A stretch of DNA of 64,000 nucleotides from Pseudolysinimonas_A sp947085045 (GCA_947085045.1 CAMTUU010000013.1:7647-71646); one strand, 5' to 3'; shown: positions 52,357 through 60,972, counted from the first letter of the stretch. Numbers and translations: made by a program. The notes: generated by a model not told the origin, from the letters alone.

Positions 52357-53085
52357 TCAGAGGCCGAGCAGGGCGCCGAGCCCGACGACGAGCCCGGTGG
52401 TCGAGGTGGCCGCGCGGAGGGCGAGCAGGATGCCCGGTTCGTACGACTCGTCGGAGAGGGTCTCATGCACGATCCGCACGGTTTCTCCCGCGCCGCCGAG
52501 CACGACCTCCTGCCGGGCGCTGACGCCCGACATCCGCAGCGAGTGCACCGCGACGCTGGCCACCTGCTGCCCGCGCGCGCGCTGGTCGGCGTGCGGCGCG
52601 GCGACCGGGCCGAGGTCCGCGCGGGCGGCACCGATCAGCTCGGCGGTGCGGATCGCGGTGCCCGACGGCGAGTCGGTCTTGCCCGCGTGGTGGGCTTCGA
52701 TGATCTCGATCGACTCGAAGTGCGGCGCGGCCAGCTCGGCGAAGCGAGTGGCCAGCGCGGAGCCGAGCGAGAAGTTGGGGATGACGAGGGCCGTGAGCAC
52801 GGGATCGGCCGCGATCCGCGTGGCGACGGGCGCGATCCGGTCGCTCGTCCACCCGGACGTGCCGATCACGATCGGGATGCGGCGATCGAGCGCTGCGGCG
52901 ACGACCCCCGGCGAGACGGCCGGCACACTCACGTCGATGACGACGTCGGCCCCGTCGAGCTGGTCGAGCGAGTCGTTGCGTCCGATGCGCGCGTGCACGT
53001 CGAAGTCGTCGCTGCCCGAGAGCAGCCGGTCGATGAGGCCGCCCATCCGACCCGACGAGCCGACGATCGCGACGGAGGTAGCCAT
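52357..53085 (-). CDS. dapB: 4-hydroxy-tetrahydrodipicolinate reductase
   Basis: NAD(P)H-dependent reductase of the lysine pathway (242 aa). The dinucleotide motif GSSGRMG lies at 9-15, the catalytic-region motif is EAHHAGKTDSPSGTA with the His-His pair and Lys, and VIPNFSLGSAL is conserved. The start is the ATG at 53085. It acts directly after DapA (46.5 kb). Confidence 0.95.
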   Translation of the reverse strand: MATSVAIVGSSGRMGGLIDRLLSGSDDFDVHARIGRNDSLDQLDGADVVIDVSVPAVSPGVVAAALDRRIPIVIGTSGWTSDRIAPVATRIAADPVLTALVIPNFSLGSALATRFAELAAPHFESIEIIEAHHAGKTDSPSGTAIRTAELIGAARADLGPVAAPHADQRARGQQVASVAVHSLRMSGVSARQEVVLGGAGETVRIVHETLSDESYEPGILLALRAATSTTGLVVGLGALLGL

Positions 53086-53109
53086 GCCATCCAGCTTAGG
53101 GTTGGGCTC
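53086..53109. promoter_or_regulatory. Back-to-back leaderless-type promoters of dapB and the acetyltransferase gene
   Basis: In 24 bp, minus-strand TAAGCT (53098-53093) is followed by 7 nt and the dapB ATG, while plus-strand TAGGGT (53097-53102) is followed by 7 nt and GTG at 53110. The two -10 boxes overlap on the central TA pair, so the two genes cannot be initiated at the same time from one DNA molecule. Confidence 0.55.
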
Positions 53110-53583
53110 GTGCTGCAGTTCCTGCCGACCCCCGTCTCGGACCCGATCGCCGACGAACTGCTCGGCGAGTACTTCGACAGCCGCGAACTCGGGATGCCGG
53201 GCTACCGCACCTTCCGCCCCGACGCCGCGGTGTTCACGCCCCCCGCCGGGGTCTTCCTCGTCGCCCGACTCGACGCAGCCCCGGTCGGCTGCGGCGGGGT
53301 GCGGATGCTCAGCCCCGTCCGCGGCGAGATCAAACACCTCTGGATGCGGCCCGCCGCTCGCGGCTCCGGTGCCGGCCGGGCGCTGCTCACCGAGCTCGAG
53401 CGCCGTGCCGCGGAGCTCGGGGCGACGGACGTCGTGCTCGACACCAACGAGCGGCTCGCGGCGGCGCAGTCGCTCTACCGCTCGTCGGGTTACGTGCACA
53501 TCGACCCCTACAACGACAACCCCAACGCGACCCACTGGTTCCGCAAACCCCTCCTCCCATCCGCGCCCGAGAGGGATCTCTGA
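53110..53583 (+). CDS. GNAT-family N-acetyltransferase
   Basis: Acetyltransferase (157 aa) with the GNAT acetyl-CoA loop in LWMRPAARGSGAGRALLTELERRA (RGSGAG) at about 79-100 and the C-terminal LYRSSGYVHI motif. The pattern resembles small amino-acid or aminoglycoside acetyltransferases; substrate unknown. GTG start at 53110, leaderless type. Confidence 0.85.
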   Translation: MLQFLPTPVSDPIADELLGEYFDSRELGMPGYRTFRPDAAVFTPPAGVFLVARLDAAPVGCGGVRMLSPVRGEIKHLWMRPAARGSGAGRALLTELERRAAELGATDVVLDTNERLAAAQSLYRSSGYVHIDPYNDNPNATHWFRKPLLPSAPERDL

Positions 53584-53638
53584 CGCGGCGGAGCCCCGCC
53601 CCCGCCGCTCCCTCGCGTCGGAGAGGGTTCTGTGCCGG

Positions 53639-54247
53639 TTAGTAGGGCTGTTCGACCGTGAGACCGGTACGCAGCTCCGCGGGCAGGTGGCCGAGGTCGT
53701 TGTGGGTGACGAGCACGGGCGGCTTCGCTGAACGCACGCGGATGATGGTGAGCCCGCAGTTCGCCTGATTGACGCCGAGCCACCGCCAGGTGGGCGCCCC
53801 GAACGCTTCTCGCACGAACCATCCGATCACGAAATTGTGGGTGATCAGCAGGTCGTGCCGATCAGCGCCGGGCGGGGGCGTCATCCATTCGGCGAGCGCG
53901 TCGGACATCTGCGCCTCGCCCGCGGCGATCTGCTCGGCGCTGACCCCGCCGAAGAACGACTCGAACGCGTGCGGGAGGTCGGACGTCGGACCTGAGGGGA
54001 TGCAGTCCATCAGCAGCGCCGACGGCTGCGGCTCGAGCGAGGGGAGCCGCTCGGTCATGATGCGGGCCGTCTCCTGCGCGCGCTGCAAGGGCGAGGTCCA
54101 GGCACCCGAGAACGGCACCCCGCCGAGGCGTTCGGCGATCGCTCGCGCCTGCCGGGCGCCGCGCGCGCTCAGCGGACCGTCGGGGAGGCCGTGCTCGGCG
54201 TCCTGCTGCTCGCCGTGACGCACGAGGTAGAGGTAGCGGGAGGGCAA
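53639..54247 (-). CDS. Histidine phosphatase family protein
   Basis: Histidine-phosphatase (phosphoglycerate-mutase-like) protein (202 aa). The catalytic RHG lies in YLYLVRHGEQQ (Arg10-His11-Gly12), with WTSPLQRAQETA and the C-terminal LLITHNFVIG. The substrate cannot be told from sequence. It lies 21 bp after the M16 peptidase gene and is probably co-transcribed with it. Confidence 0.88.
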   Translation of the reverse strand: MPSRYLYLVRHGEQQDAEHGLPDGPLSARGARQARAIAERLGGVPFSGAWTSPLQRAQETARIMTERLPSLEPQPSALLMDCIPSGPTSDLPHAFESFFGGVSAEQIAAGEAQMSDALAEWMTPPPGADRHDLLITHNFVIGWFVREAFGAPTWRWLGVNQANCGLTIIRVRSAKPPVLVTHNDLGHLPAELRTGLTVEQPY

Positions 54248-54268
54248 TTCGGCTCCTGGGGCGGCCGG

Positions 54269-55624
54269 TCAGGCGGCGGCGGGGGTGCCGTCGAGGCCGG
54301 TGAGGGCGTCGGCATCCACCGCTCCGACCGCCGCGACCGAGAGCGGGCGTGCGGCGAGTTCGGCGGCGAGGTCGCGCACCTCGTCGGCGGTGACGGCGTT
54401 GATGCGGCGGAGGGTCTCGTCGAGGTCTGCGAACTCCCCCATCGTCAGCTCCGAGCGGCCGAGCCGCGTCATGCGGGTGTCGGAGTCTTCGAGGGCGAGA
54501 GCCGACGCGCCGCCCAACTGCCCCTGAGCACGGGCGAGCTCCTCGGCGGTGATGCCGCCGTCGGCGAGCTTGTGGAACTCGTCCAGCATCAGCCCGGCCA
54601 CCTTCGGCGCCTTCTTCGGCGTGCACCCGGCGTAGAGACCGACGACACCGGCATCGGAGTACGACGCCGCGAAGGAGTACACCGAGTAGGCGAGGCCGCG
54701 CTTCTCGCGGATCTCTTGGAACAACCGCGACGACATCCCGCCGCCGAGCACCGAGTTGAGCACCGTGAGGGCGGATCGGCGTTCGTCGGCTGCGTGCAGA
54801 CCGGCGACGCCGAGCAGCAGGTTGGCCTGTTCGAGCGGGCGGTCGACGGTCGCCAGCGGGCTCCCCCGGTCGAGGAGCTCGAGGGTGGGGTCGCGGCGGG
54901 CGACGGGGGTAGCCGGCAGGTCGAGGTTCCACTGCGCGGCCTCAAGCGCCGTGACCGTCCAGCGGACGAGCTCGTCGTGGTCGACGGCACCGGCGACCGA
55001 GATGACCAGATCCTGCGGGCGGTAGTTCGCCCGGTAGTGCTCCCAGACCGCCTCGCGCGTCACCGCCGAGATCGCGGCGGGGTTGCCGCCGATCGGCCGG
55101 CCGAGCGGATGCTCGCCGAACACCGCTTCGAAGAACCGCTCGGAGACGACATCCGACGGGTCATCGTCGGCCATCGCGAGCTCCTCGAGGATCACCCCGC
55201 GCTCGCTCTCGAACTCGTCGGCGTCGAGGAGGGACGAGGTGAACATGTCGGCCAGCACGCGCACGGCCATCGGTAGGTCGAGGTCGCGCACCTTGGCGTA
55301 GTAGCAGGTGTACTCCTTCGCCGTCATCGCGTTGTGCTCGCCCCCGACGGCGTCGAAGGAGACGGCGATGTCGAGGGCTGTGCGGGTCGCGGTGCCCTTG
55401 AACAGGAGGTGCTCGAGGAAGTGGGTCGACCCGTAGGTGACCGGGACTTCGTCGCGCGACCCGACCGCGACCCAGAAGCCCACGGTGGCGCTCTGCGAAC
55501 CGGGCACCTGCTCGCTGAGGATGCGCACCCCGCTCGGGAGGATCGTGCGGCGCACCCGGGATCCGCCGGAGGCGGCGATCTCGAGTTCGGGGAGATCGAG
55601 CGGGAGTGCCACGGCGCCGTTCAT
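54269..55624 (-). CDS. M16-family metallopeptidase
   Basis: Insulinase/processing-peptidase-like protein (451 aa). The inverted zinc motif HFLEH is at residues 68-72, and the downstream Glu lies in SERGVILEEL. Two homologous halves are expected. Such genes usually lie directly next to pnp; here about 2.9 kb with a TetR gene and an aldo/keto reductase intervene. TAGGCT is 7 nt before the ATG (55637-55632). Confidence 0.92.
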   Translation of the reverse strand: MNGAVALPLDLPELEIAASGGSRVRRTILPSGVRILSEQVPGSQSATVGFWVAVGSRDEVPVTYGSTHFLEHLLFKGTATRTALDIAVSFDAVGGEHNAMTAKEYTCYYAKVRDLDLPMAVRVLADMFTSSLLDADEFESERGVILEELAMADDDPSDVVSERFFEAVFGEHPLGRPIGGNPAAISAVTREAVWEHYRANYRPQDLVISVAGAVDHDELVRWTVTALEAAQWNLDLPATPVARRDPTLELLDRGSPLATVDRPLEQANLLLGVAGLHAADERRSALTVLNSVLGGGMSSRLFQEIREKRGLAYSVYSFAASYSDAGVVGLYAGCTPKKAPKVAGLMLDEFHKLADGGITAEELARAQGQLGGASALALEDSDTRMTRLGRSELTMGEFADLDETLRRINAVTADEVRDLAAELAARPLSVAAVGAVDADALTGLDGTPAAA

Positions 55625-55684
55625 CCCGATGAGCCTAAGTCACCGCGTCCCGCCCCCGCCGCCACCCCCGAACTGGTGGGATGC

Positions 55685-55719
55685 GGACAGACGTATCTGT
55701 CTGTCCCCCGTGCTAACCT
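55685..55719. promoter_or_regulatory. Palindromic TetR operator and tetR -10
   Basis: GGACAGAC (55685-55692) and GTCTGTCC (55699-55706) are perfect 8-bp arms around GTATCT. The palindrome ends 7 bp before TAACCT (55714-55719), the best -10 for the TetR gene, so binding would block the promoter. No canonical -35 is seen. The M16 promoter on the other strand is about 50 bp away and may be affected too. Confidence 0.65.
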
Positions 55720-55726
55720 GATCGCC

Positions 55727-55851
55727 GACGGGACGCATCCCCCGAGTCCCGTCGTCTCCGCGGACCACCCAAGGTCCGCGGACGGGCCGCGCCCCCTCCC
55801 CCAGCGGGTGAGGCCCGTCTCCTTCGGGCGCCCGCTACCCGGGCGCCCGAA
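55727..55851 (+). ncRNA. Structured tetR leader with four consecutive stem-loops
   Basis: Right after the expected transcription start, four perfect inverted repeats follow each other: GACGGGAC/GTCCCGTC (55727-55753), TCCGCGGACC/GGTCCGCGGA (55757-55782), GACGGGCC/GGCCCGTC (55781-55819), and TTCGGGCGCCCG/CGGGCGCCCGAA (55823-55851). GACGGG and CCCGTC each occur twice, so alternative pairings are possible. I match this to no known riboswitch. It looks like a cis-acting attenuator or ligand-sensing leader. Confidence 0.55.
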
Positions 55852-55870
55852 CCGACCCGAGAGCCCCGAC

Positions 55871-56467
55871 GTGTCCATCCAGATCGAACCGCCCCTCACC
55901 GAACTGCCCGAGGCTGCGGCGAAGCTGCGCATCCTGCTGACCGCCGATGAGCTTTTCTACGACGAAGGCATCCGGGCGGTCGGCGTCGATCGGCTCATCG
56001 CCGCGTCCAATGTCACCAAGGCGACCTTCTACAAGCACTACGGCTCGAAGGACAACGTCATCGCGGCCTACATCGGCTATCGCCACCGCCGCATCGCCGA
56101 GTCTCTCGCGGCGCGGGTGGAGAGCCACGACACCGCCGTCGGCGCGCTGCACGCCACGCGGGATGCCATCCTCGAATCGATCGCGACCCCCGGCTTCCGC
56201 GGCTGCCCGTTCATCAACGCCGCCGCCGAGTTCTCGGAGTCGCAGCATGCGGTGCGGGTCGCCGTGCGCCAGCACCGCGAGTGGTACGCCACGACGCTCG
56301 AGCGCCTCACCCGAGCGCTCGGTCACCCGCTGCCGGGCGACGCCGCGGACGAACTCGTGCTCGCCCGCGACGGCGCGATGAGCGGCGGCTACGCCGGCGA
56401 TCCGGTCGCCGCGTCGACCGCGCTGACCCGCACGTTCGATCGCGTCATCGGCGAAGCCGCGGGCTGA
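55871..56467 (+). CDS. TetR-family transcriptional regulator
   Basis: TetR repressor (198 aa). The N-terminal helix-turn-helix domain (about 14-60) has ILLTADELFYDEGIRAVGVDRLIAASNVTKATFYKHYGSKDNVI. The C-terminal ligand domain has CPFINAAAEF. GTG start at 55871; a further GTG at 55808 would add 21 Pro/Arg-rich residues and lies within the hairpin leader, so it is less likely. It probably represses itself through the palindrome at 55685-55706. Target genes are unknown. Confidence 0.9.
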   Translation: MSIQIEPPLTELPEAAAKLRILLTADELFYDEGIRAVGVDRLIAASNVTKATFYKHYGSKDNVIAAYIGYRHRRIAESLAARVESHDTAVGALHATRDAILESIATPGFRGCPFINAAAEFSESQHAVRVAVRQHREWYATTLERLTRALGHPLPGDAADELVLARDGAMSGGYAGDPVAASTALTRTFDRVIGEAAG

Positions 56468-56578
56468 TCTCTACCACTTTCTGAACGTGCCCCGAAAGAG
56501 GGACGGGTGGATGCTGGGCGCCGCTAGGCTCGGGGCGCCCGGCGACCCGCGCCGCGGCCTGACCGGAAGGGTCGACTC

Positions 56579-56959
56579 GTGACCGTCACGTTCGCCATCG
56601 AACTCAGCCTCATGTTCTTCGTCGCCGCCGCCGGCGGTATCCTCGCGCTCATCGACGGGATCACTCGCGCCCGTGGCGGAGCCGCGATCCTCGCGATCCT
56701 CCAGATCATCGTCTCGGTGCTGTTCCTCATCTCGCTCTTCGTCCGCGGCATCCCGCTGGCGATCGGGGAGATCGAGTTCACGACGCCGCTGCTCGGCTTC
56801 ATCCTGGTCATCCTGCTGCTCATCCAGCTGGCGTTCCGCGGCAGCACCCGCCGGGGCGGCGTCGCGATCACCCTGATCGCGATCATCCTGCTCATCATCT
56901 GGTTCGTGTTCGGACTCGGAGCGCGCCTCGACCTCTACGTGCCGGGCGTCACGGGCTGA
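56579..56959 (+). CDS. Small multi-span membrane protein, hypothetical
   Basis: The protein (126 aa) is almost entirely hydrophobic with four helices (about 5-25, 35-58, 68-86, 95-115) and a short polar end. GTG start at 56579. I recognise no family. It is read in the same direction as the TetR gene, 111 bp after it, and could be one of its targets (inference). Confidence 0.7.
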   Translation: MTVTFAIELSLMFFVAAAGGILALIDGITRARGGAAILAILQIIVSVLFLISLFVRGIPLAIGEIEFTTPLLGFILVILLLIQLAFRGSTRRGGVAITLIAIILLIIWFVFGLGARLDLYVPGVTG

Positions 56960-56973
56960 CCCTGCTCGGTCTT

Positions 56974-57009
56974 CGACCGCGTCGGCTCGATCAGGAGCCG
57001 GCGCGGTCG
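56974..57009. terminator. Hairpin between converging genes at 56959 and 56991
   Basis: CGACCGCG followed by CGGCTC pairs with GAGCCG followed by CGCGGTCG, a 14-bp stem with one mismatch and a 6-nt loop. It overlaps the last codons of the aldo/keto reductase and can end transcripts from both sides. Confidence 0.6.
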
Positions 57010-58019
57010 AGGGACAACAGCTGGGATCGGGTCAGTCGCACCTGAGTGGCGGCGACCAGATCGAAGACCTGATCCTCGGCGCTGGCCGACACGACCGGCG
57101 CCACCACGTTCGGCTTGCTCAGCAGCCAGGCGAGGGCGATCGTCGCGACCGGGGCATCGTGTTCGGCAGCCACGGCATCGAGTGCTCGCAGCACCCGCCA
57201 TCCCGACCTCGTCAGATACCGACGCACCTCGGCGCGGCGGGTGGCGTCGAGGTCGGACTTCGACCGGTATTTGCCGGTGAGGAACCCGCTCGCGAGCGCG
57301 AACCGCGGCATCACCCCGAGGGCGAGGTCGGCGGCGACCCGGGCGAGGCCCTGCTCGTACTCGCGCCGGAAGACGAGGTTGTAGTGGTTCTGCAGGGCGA
57401 CCATGCGGGCCACCCCGAGCTGCGCCGACGCGATGCGCGCCTCGTAGAGCCGATCGCCGGTGTGGTGGGAGCCGCCGAAGTAGCGCACCTTCCCCGCGCG
57501 CACGAGTTCGTCGACGGCGAGGAGCGTCTCCTCGAACGGCACCTCGGGGTCGTCGATGTGCAGGTAGAGGAGGTCGATCCGGTCGGTGCGCAGCCGGCGG
57601 AGCGAGGCTTCGACCGCGGCGGTGATCGCGCGCGCCGTCACGCCGGGATGGTCGGGACTCTTGCCGACCTTCGTGGCGAGCACGATGTCGTCGCGCGACC
57701 CTCGCGAGCGCAGCCAGTTGCCGAGGATGATCTCGCTGCGCCCGCCCGCATAGGAGTCGGCGGTGTCGAGGAAGTTGCCGCCGTGGGCGGCGTAGGCGTC
57801 CAGCACCCGCTCGCTCTCGACGGAGTCGGCCGTCCAGCCGAAGACGTTGCCGCTCAGGGCGATCGGGAAGACGTCGAGGTCGGACGTCCCGACCCGCCGC
57901 CGGGTCCGCGGAGCGACGCCGACGATCGCGCGGGTCTGTTCGGTGGAGAGACGGGCGACCGTCACCGATGCGTCGAGGCCGACCGGCGGCGCGACGACGG
58001 GAACATACTCCTCGCTCAT
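56991..58019 (-). CDS. Aldo/keto reductase
   Basis: NADPH-dependent aldo/keto reductase (342 aa) with the catalytic tetrad placed as Asp and Tyr in FLDTADSYAGG, Lys in VLATKVGKSP and His in LLYLHIDDP. The TIM barrel begins near residue 45; the first 45 residues are an extension. Start ATG 58019 with GGGAGGGG and a -10 TAATCT (58044-58039). Substrate unknown. Confidence 0.9.
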   Translation of the reverse strand: MSEEYVPVVAPPVGLDASVTVARLSTEQTRAIVGVAPRTRRRVGTSDLDVFPIALSGNVFGWTADSVESERVLDAYAAHGGNFLDTADSYAGGRSEIILGNWLRSRGSRDDIVLATKVGKSPDHPGVTARAITAAVEASLRRLRTDRIDLLYLHIDDPEVPFEETLLAVDELVRAGKVRYFGGSHHTGDRLYEARIASAQLGVARMVALQNHYNLVFRREYEQGLARVAADLALGVMPRFALASGFLTGKYRSKSDLDATRRAEVRRYLTRSGWRVLRALDAVAAEHDAPVATIALAWLLSKPNVVAPVVSASAEDQVFDLVAATQVRLTRSQLLSLDRAGS

Positions 58020-58256
58020 CCGACCCCTCCCTGCTCGAAGATTAACCCCGCGACCGCCGAAGGTCGGCCGACGTGGCCGAATCGTTACGTCCCCCTTTCG
58101 GGGGACCCGCTCCGGTGAATTGCTGCGGAACACCGACGTCAACCCCTCCCTCCGATCCGAGGGCAGACGTAGCGTGAGCTCGCGCGGATGCCCAAGCATC
58201 CGGTGTCGGGTCGTCCACAGCGCACGGACCGGCCGCCGCTCTCCACGTGAGGGGCC

Positions 58257-58412
58257 GTGCTCCCGCTCGATGACGAGCCGGGAGCCGGCCCTTCGTCCAT
58301 TCCGCGCGCTCGACGCCGGCCCAACGTGCTGATCGCCGGCGCCCTCGGCCTCATCTTCCTCGTCGGACTCGCGACGGCCGTCGCGGCGGCTCAGCAGCCG
58401 ATCTACTCCTGA
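58257..58412 (+). CDS. Single-span membrane microprotein (51 aa)
   Basis: In the 460-bp gap between the aldo/keto reductase and pnp, a plus-strand GTG frame encodes 51 residues: a polar Pro/Arg-rich start (about 1-22) and one hydrophobic helix NVLIAGALGLIFLVGLATAV (about 23-42), ending AAAQQPIYS. An AGGGG ribosome site lies 6 nt before the GTG, and a terminator hairpin follows 18 bp after the stop. No family is recognised. The rest of the gap (58045-58246) shows nothing I can name. Confidence 0.5.
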   Translation: MLPLDDEPGAGPSSIPRARRRPNVLIAGALGLIFLVGLATAVAAAQQPIYS

Positions 58413-58430
58413 CGAATCCCGGCTCGACGA

Positions 58431-58466
58431 CGGATGCCGTCCCCTCGCGAGAGGAGACGGCATCCG
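58431..58466. terminator. Terminator of pnp (also serves the 58257 frame)
   Basis: CGGATGCCGTC (58431-58441) and GACGGCATCCG (58456-58466) form a perfect 11-bp stem, extended by CCTC/GAGG inside. It lies 16 bp after the pnp stop on the minus strand and 19 bp after the microprotein stop on the plus strand. Confidence 0.85.
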
Positions 58467-58481
58467 GTCGTTGCGGGGAGA

Positions 58482-60761
58482 TCAGCCCTCGGCGGGGCCT
58501 TCGGGGCCTTCGCTCGCGGCGGCGGAGGAATCGGTGTCCGCAGCCTCCGCGTCATCGACGACCGGGGCGAGGCTCAGCTTGCCCTTGTCGTCCATCTTGG
58601 TGATCTCGACCATGATCTTCTGCCCCACGGCGAGCACGTCCTCGACGTTCTCGACCCGCTTGCCGCCGGCCAGCTTGCGCACCTCGGAGATGTGCAGCAG
58701 GCCGTCCTTGCCGGGCATGAGCGAGACGAACGCGCCGAACGTCGCGATCTTGACGACGGTTCCGAGGAACCGCTCGCCCACCTCGGGGTTGATCGGGTTG
58801 CCGATCGCGAGCACCTGGGCGCGCGCGGCCTCGGCCGAGGGACCGTCGACGGCGCCGATGTACACGGTGCCGTCCTCCTCGATCGAGATGTCGGCGCCGG
58901 TCTCGTCCTGGATCGCGTTGATCGTCTTGCCCTTCGGGCCGATCAGCTCGCCGATCTTGTCGACCGGGATGTTGACGCTGATCACGCGAGGAGCCGTGGC
59001 GGCCATCTCGTCGGGGCCGTCGATCGCCTGGTTGATGACCGCGAGGATCGCCGTGCGGGCCTCCTTCGCCTGCTTCAGCGCGCCGTCGAGCACCGAGGAC
59101 GGCAGACCCGCGAGCTTGGTGTCGAGCTGGATCGCCGTGACGAACTCCGACGTGCCGGCGACCTTGAAGTCCATGTCGCCGAGCGCGTCCTCCGCGCCCA
59201 GGATGTCGGTGAGGGCCGCGTAGCGCGTCTCGCCGTCGACCTCGTCGGAGATGAGACCCATCGCGATGCCCGCGACCGGGGCGCGCAGCGGCACACCGGC
59301 GTTGAGCAGCGACAGCGTCGAGGCGCAGACCGAGCCCATCGAGGTCGAGCCGTTCGACCCGAGGGCCTCCGACACCTGACGGATCGCGTACGGGAAGTCC
59401 TCACGCGGCGGCAGCACCGGCACGAGAGCGCGCTCGGCGAGGAAGCCGTGCCCGATCTCGCGACGCTTCGGCGACCCCACGCGGCCGGTCTCACCGGTCG
59501 AGTAGGGCGGGAAGTTATAGTGGTGCAGGTAACGCTTCTTCTTGACCGGCGCGAGCGAGTCGATCTGCTGCTCCATCTTGAGCATGTTCAGCGTGGTGAC
59601 ACCCAGGATCTGCGTCTCGCCGCGCTGGAAGATCGCCGAGCCGTGCACGCGCGGGATGACCTGAACCTCGGCGTCGAGCGCACGGATGTCGCTCAGGCCG
59701 CGGCCGTCGATGCGGATGCCGTCGGTCAGCACGCGGGTGCGCATGACCTTCTTGCTGACCGACTTGTAGGCGGCGCTGACCATCGGCGGCACCTCGCCGC
59801 TCAGCTGGCCGTTCTCGACGCGCTCGTTGATCGCGAGCTTGACGCGCTCCTTGAGGGCGTCGTCGGCGTTCTGACGCTCGATCTTGTCGGCGATCTGGTA
59901 GACGCCCTTGAGCTCGTCGTAGGCGATCTCGGCGACGGCGTTGTACGCCTCGTCCGAGTACGGCGGGAACAGCGGGAAGTCCTGCACGGGCTTCGCCGAC
60001 TGCGCGGCGAGCTCCTGCTGGGCCTTGATGAGCTGCTTCAGGAACGGCTTCGACGCCTCGAGACCCTGCGAGACGACGGCCTCGTCGGGCTTGGTGGCGC
60101 CGGCGCGGATGAGCTCCCAGCTGCCTTCGGTCGCTTCGGCCTCGACCATCATGATCGCGACGTCCTCGTTGCCGTTGTTGTCGGTGACGAGGCGGCCGGC
60201 GACCGTGAGGTCGAACACGGCGTCAGCCAGCTGGCTGAACTTCGGGAACGCGACCCACTGGTTCTCGATGAGGGCCAGGCGGATGCCGCCGACCGGGCCG
60301 TAGAACGGCAGGCCGGAGATCTGGGTGGACGCCGAGGCGGCGTTGATGGCGAGCGCGTCGTAGAACTCGTCCGGCGCGATGCTCAGCACCGTGATGACGA
60401 TCTGGACCTCGTTGCGCAGACCCTCGACGAAGGTCGGGCGCAGCGGCCGGTCGATCAGACGGCAGACCAGGATCGCCTCGGTCGAGGGGCGGCCCTCGCG
60501 ACGGAAGAACGAGCCGGGGATCTTGCCGGCGGCGTAGGAACGCTCTTCGACATCCACCGTCAGAGGGAAGAAGTCGAACCCGTCACGCGGGTGCTTGCCG
60601 GCGCTCGTGGCCGACAGGATCATGGTGTCTTCGTCGAGGTACGCGGCGACCGCGCCCTGCGACTGCTGGGCAAGGCGACCGGCTTCGAACCGGACGGTGC
60701 GCGTGCCGTACGCGCCGTTGTCGAGAACGGCCTCGGCGAACTTGATTTCTGGACCCTCCAT
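58482..60761 (-). CDS. pnp: Polyribonucleotide nucleotidyltransferase (PNPase)
   Basis: PNPase (759 aa) degrades RNA 3'-5' by phosphorolysis and can add tails. Two RNase-PH-like domains are separated by a helical domain. The KH domain carries the GxxG loop IGPKGKTINAIQDETG, and a C-terminal S1 domain follows (GERFLGTVVKIATFGAFVSLMPGKDGLLHISE), then an acidic tail. Ribosome site GAGGAG before the ATG. rpsO lies 2.7 kb upstream rather than adjacent, with a block of plus-strand genes between. Confidence 0.97.
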   Translation of the reverse strand: MEGPEIKFAEAVLDNGAYGTRTVRFEAGRLAQQSQGAVAAYLDEDTMILSATSAGKHPRDGFDFFPLTVDVEERSYAAGKIPGSFFRREGRPSTEAILVCRLIDRPLRPTFVEGLRNEVQIVITVLSIAPDEFYDALAINAASASTQISGLPFYGPVGGIRLALIENQWVAFPKFSQLADAVFDLTVAGRLVTDNNGNEDVAIMMVEAEATEGSWELIRAGATKPDEAVVSQGLEASKPFLKQLIKAQQELAAQSAKPVQDFPLFPPYSDEAYNAVAEIAYDELKGVYQIADKIERQNADDALKERVKLAINERVENGQLSGEVPPMVSAAYKSVSKKVMRTRVLTDGIRIDGRGLSDIRALDAEVQVIPRVHGSAIFQRGETQILGVTTLNMLKMEQQIDSLAPVKKKRYLHHYNFPPYSTGETGRVGSPKRREIGHGFLAERALVPVLPPREDFPYAIRQVSEALGSNGSTSMGSVCASTLSLLNAGVPLRAPVAGIAMGLISDEVDGETRYAALTDILGAEDALGDMDFKVAGTSEFVTAIQLDTKLAGLPSSVLDGALKQAKEARTAILAVINQAIDGPDEMAATAPRVISVNIPVDKIGELIGPKGKTINAIQDETGADISIEEDGTVYIGAVDGPSAEAARAQVLAIGNPINPEVGERFLGTVVKIATFGAFVSLMPGKDGLLHISEVRKLAGGKRVENVEDVLAVGQKIMVEITKMDDKGKLSLAPVVDDAEAADTDSSAAASEGPEGPAEG

Positions 60762-60972
60762 GGGTCACTCCTCTATTCGAAGGAGCAGGAGCATGCACAG
60801 AAGTACCCTCGGGGGCGTTCTGGCCAACAGTAGAAGCGCTCCGAAAGCTCAGATGTTTCGGAAGACCACCACCGTGGACCAGCTTCGTGCCGGCCTGCTC
60901 CGGGTGTCGACTGCCGAATGGCAGCCCTTGCGATGATACCGGACGTTCACTCCCGGCGGGTAGAAACGCCGC

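Noticed and set aside
55808..55870. N-terminal extension of TetR from GTG 55808
   Set aside because: It would encode a Pro/Arg-rich stretch lying in the hairpin leader; TetR domains begin near the 55871 start.
58434..60833. 799-residue plus-strand frame over pnp
   Set aside because: Antisense shadow of PNPase with no recognisable domain.
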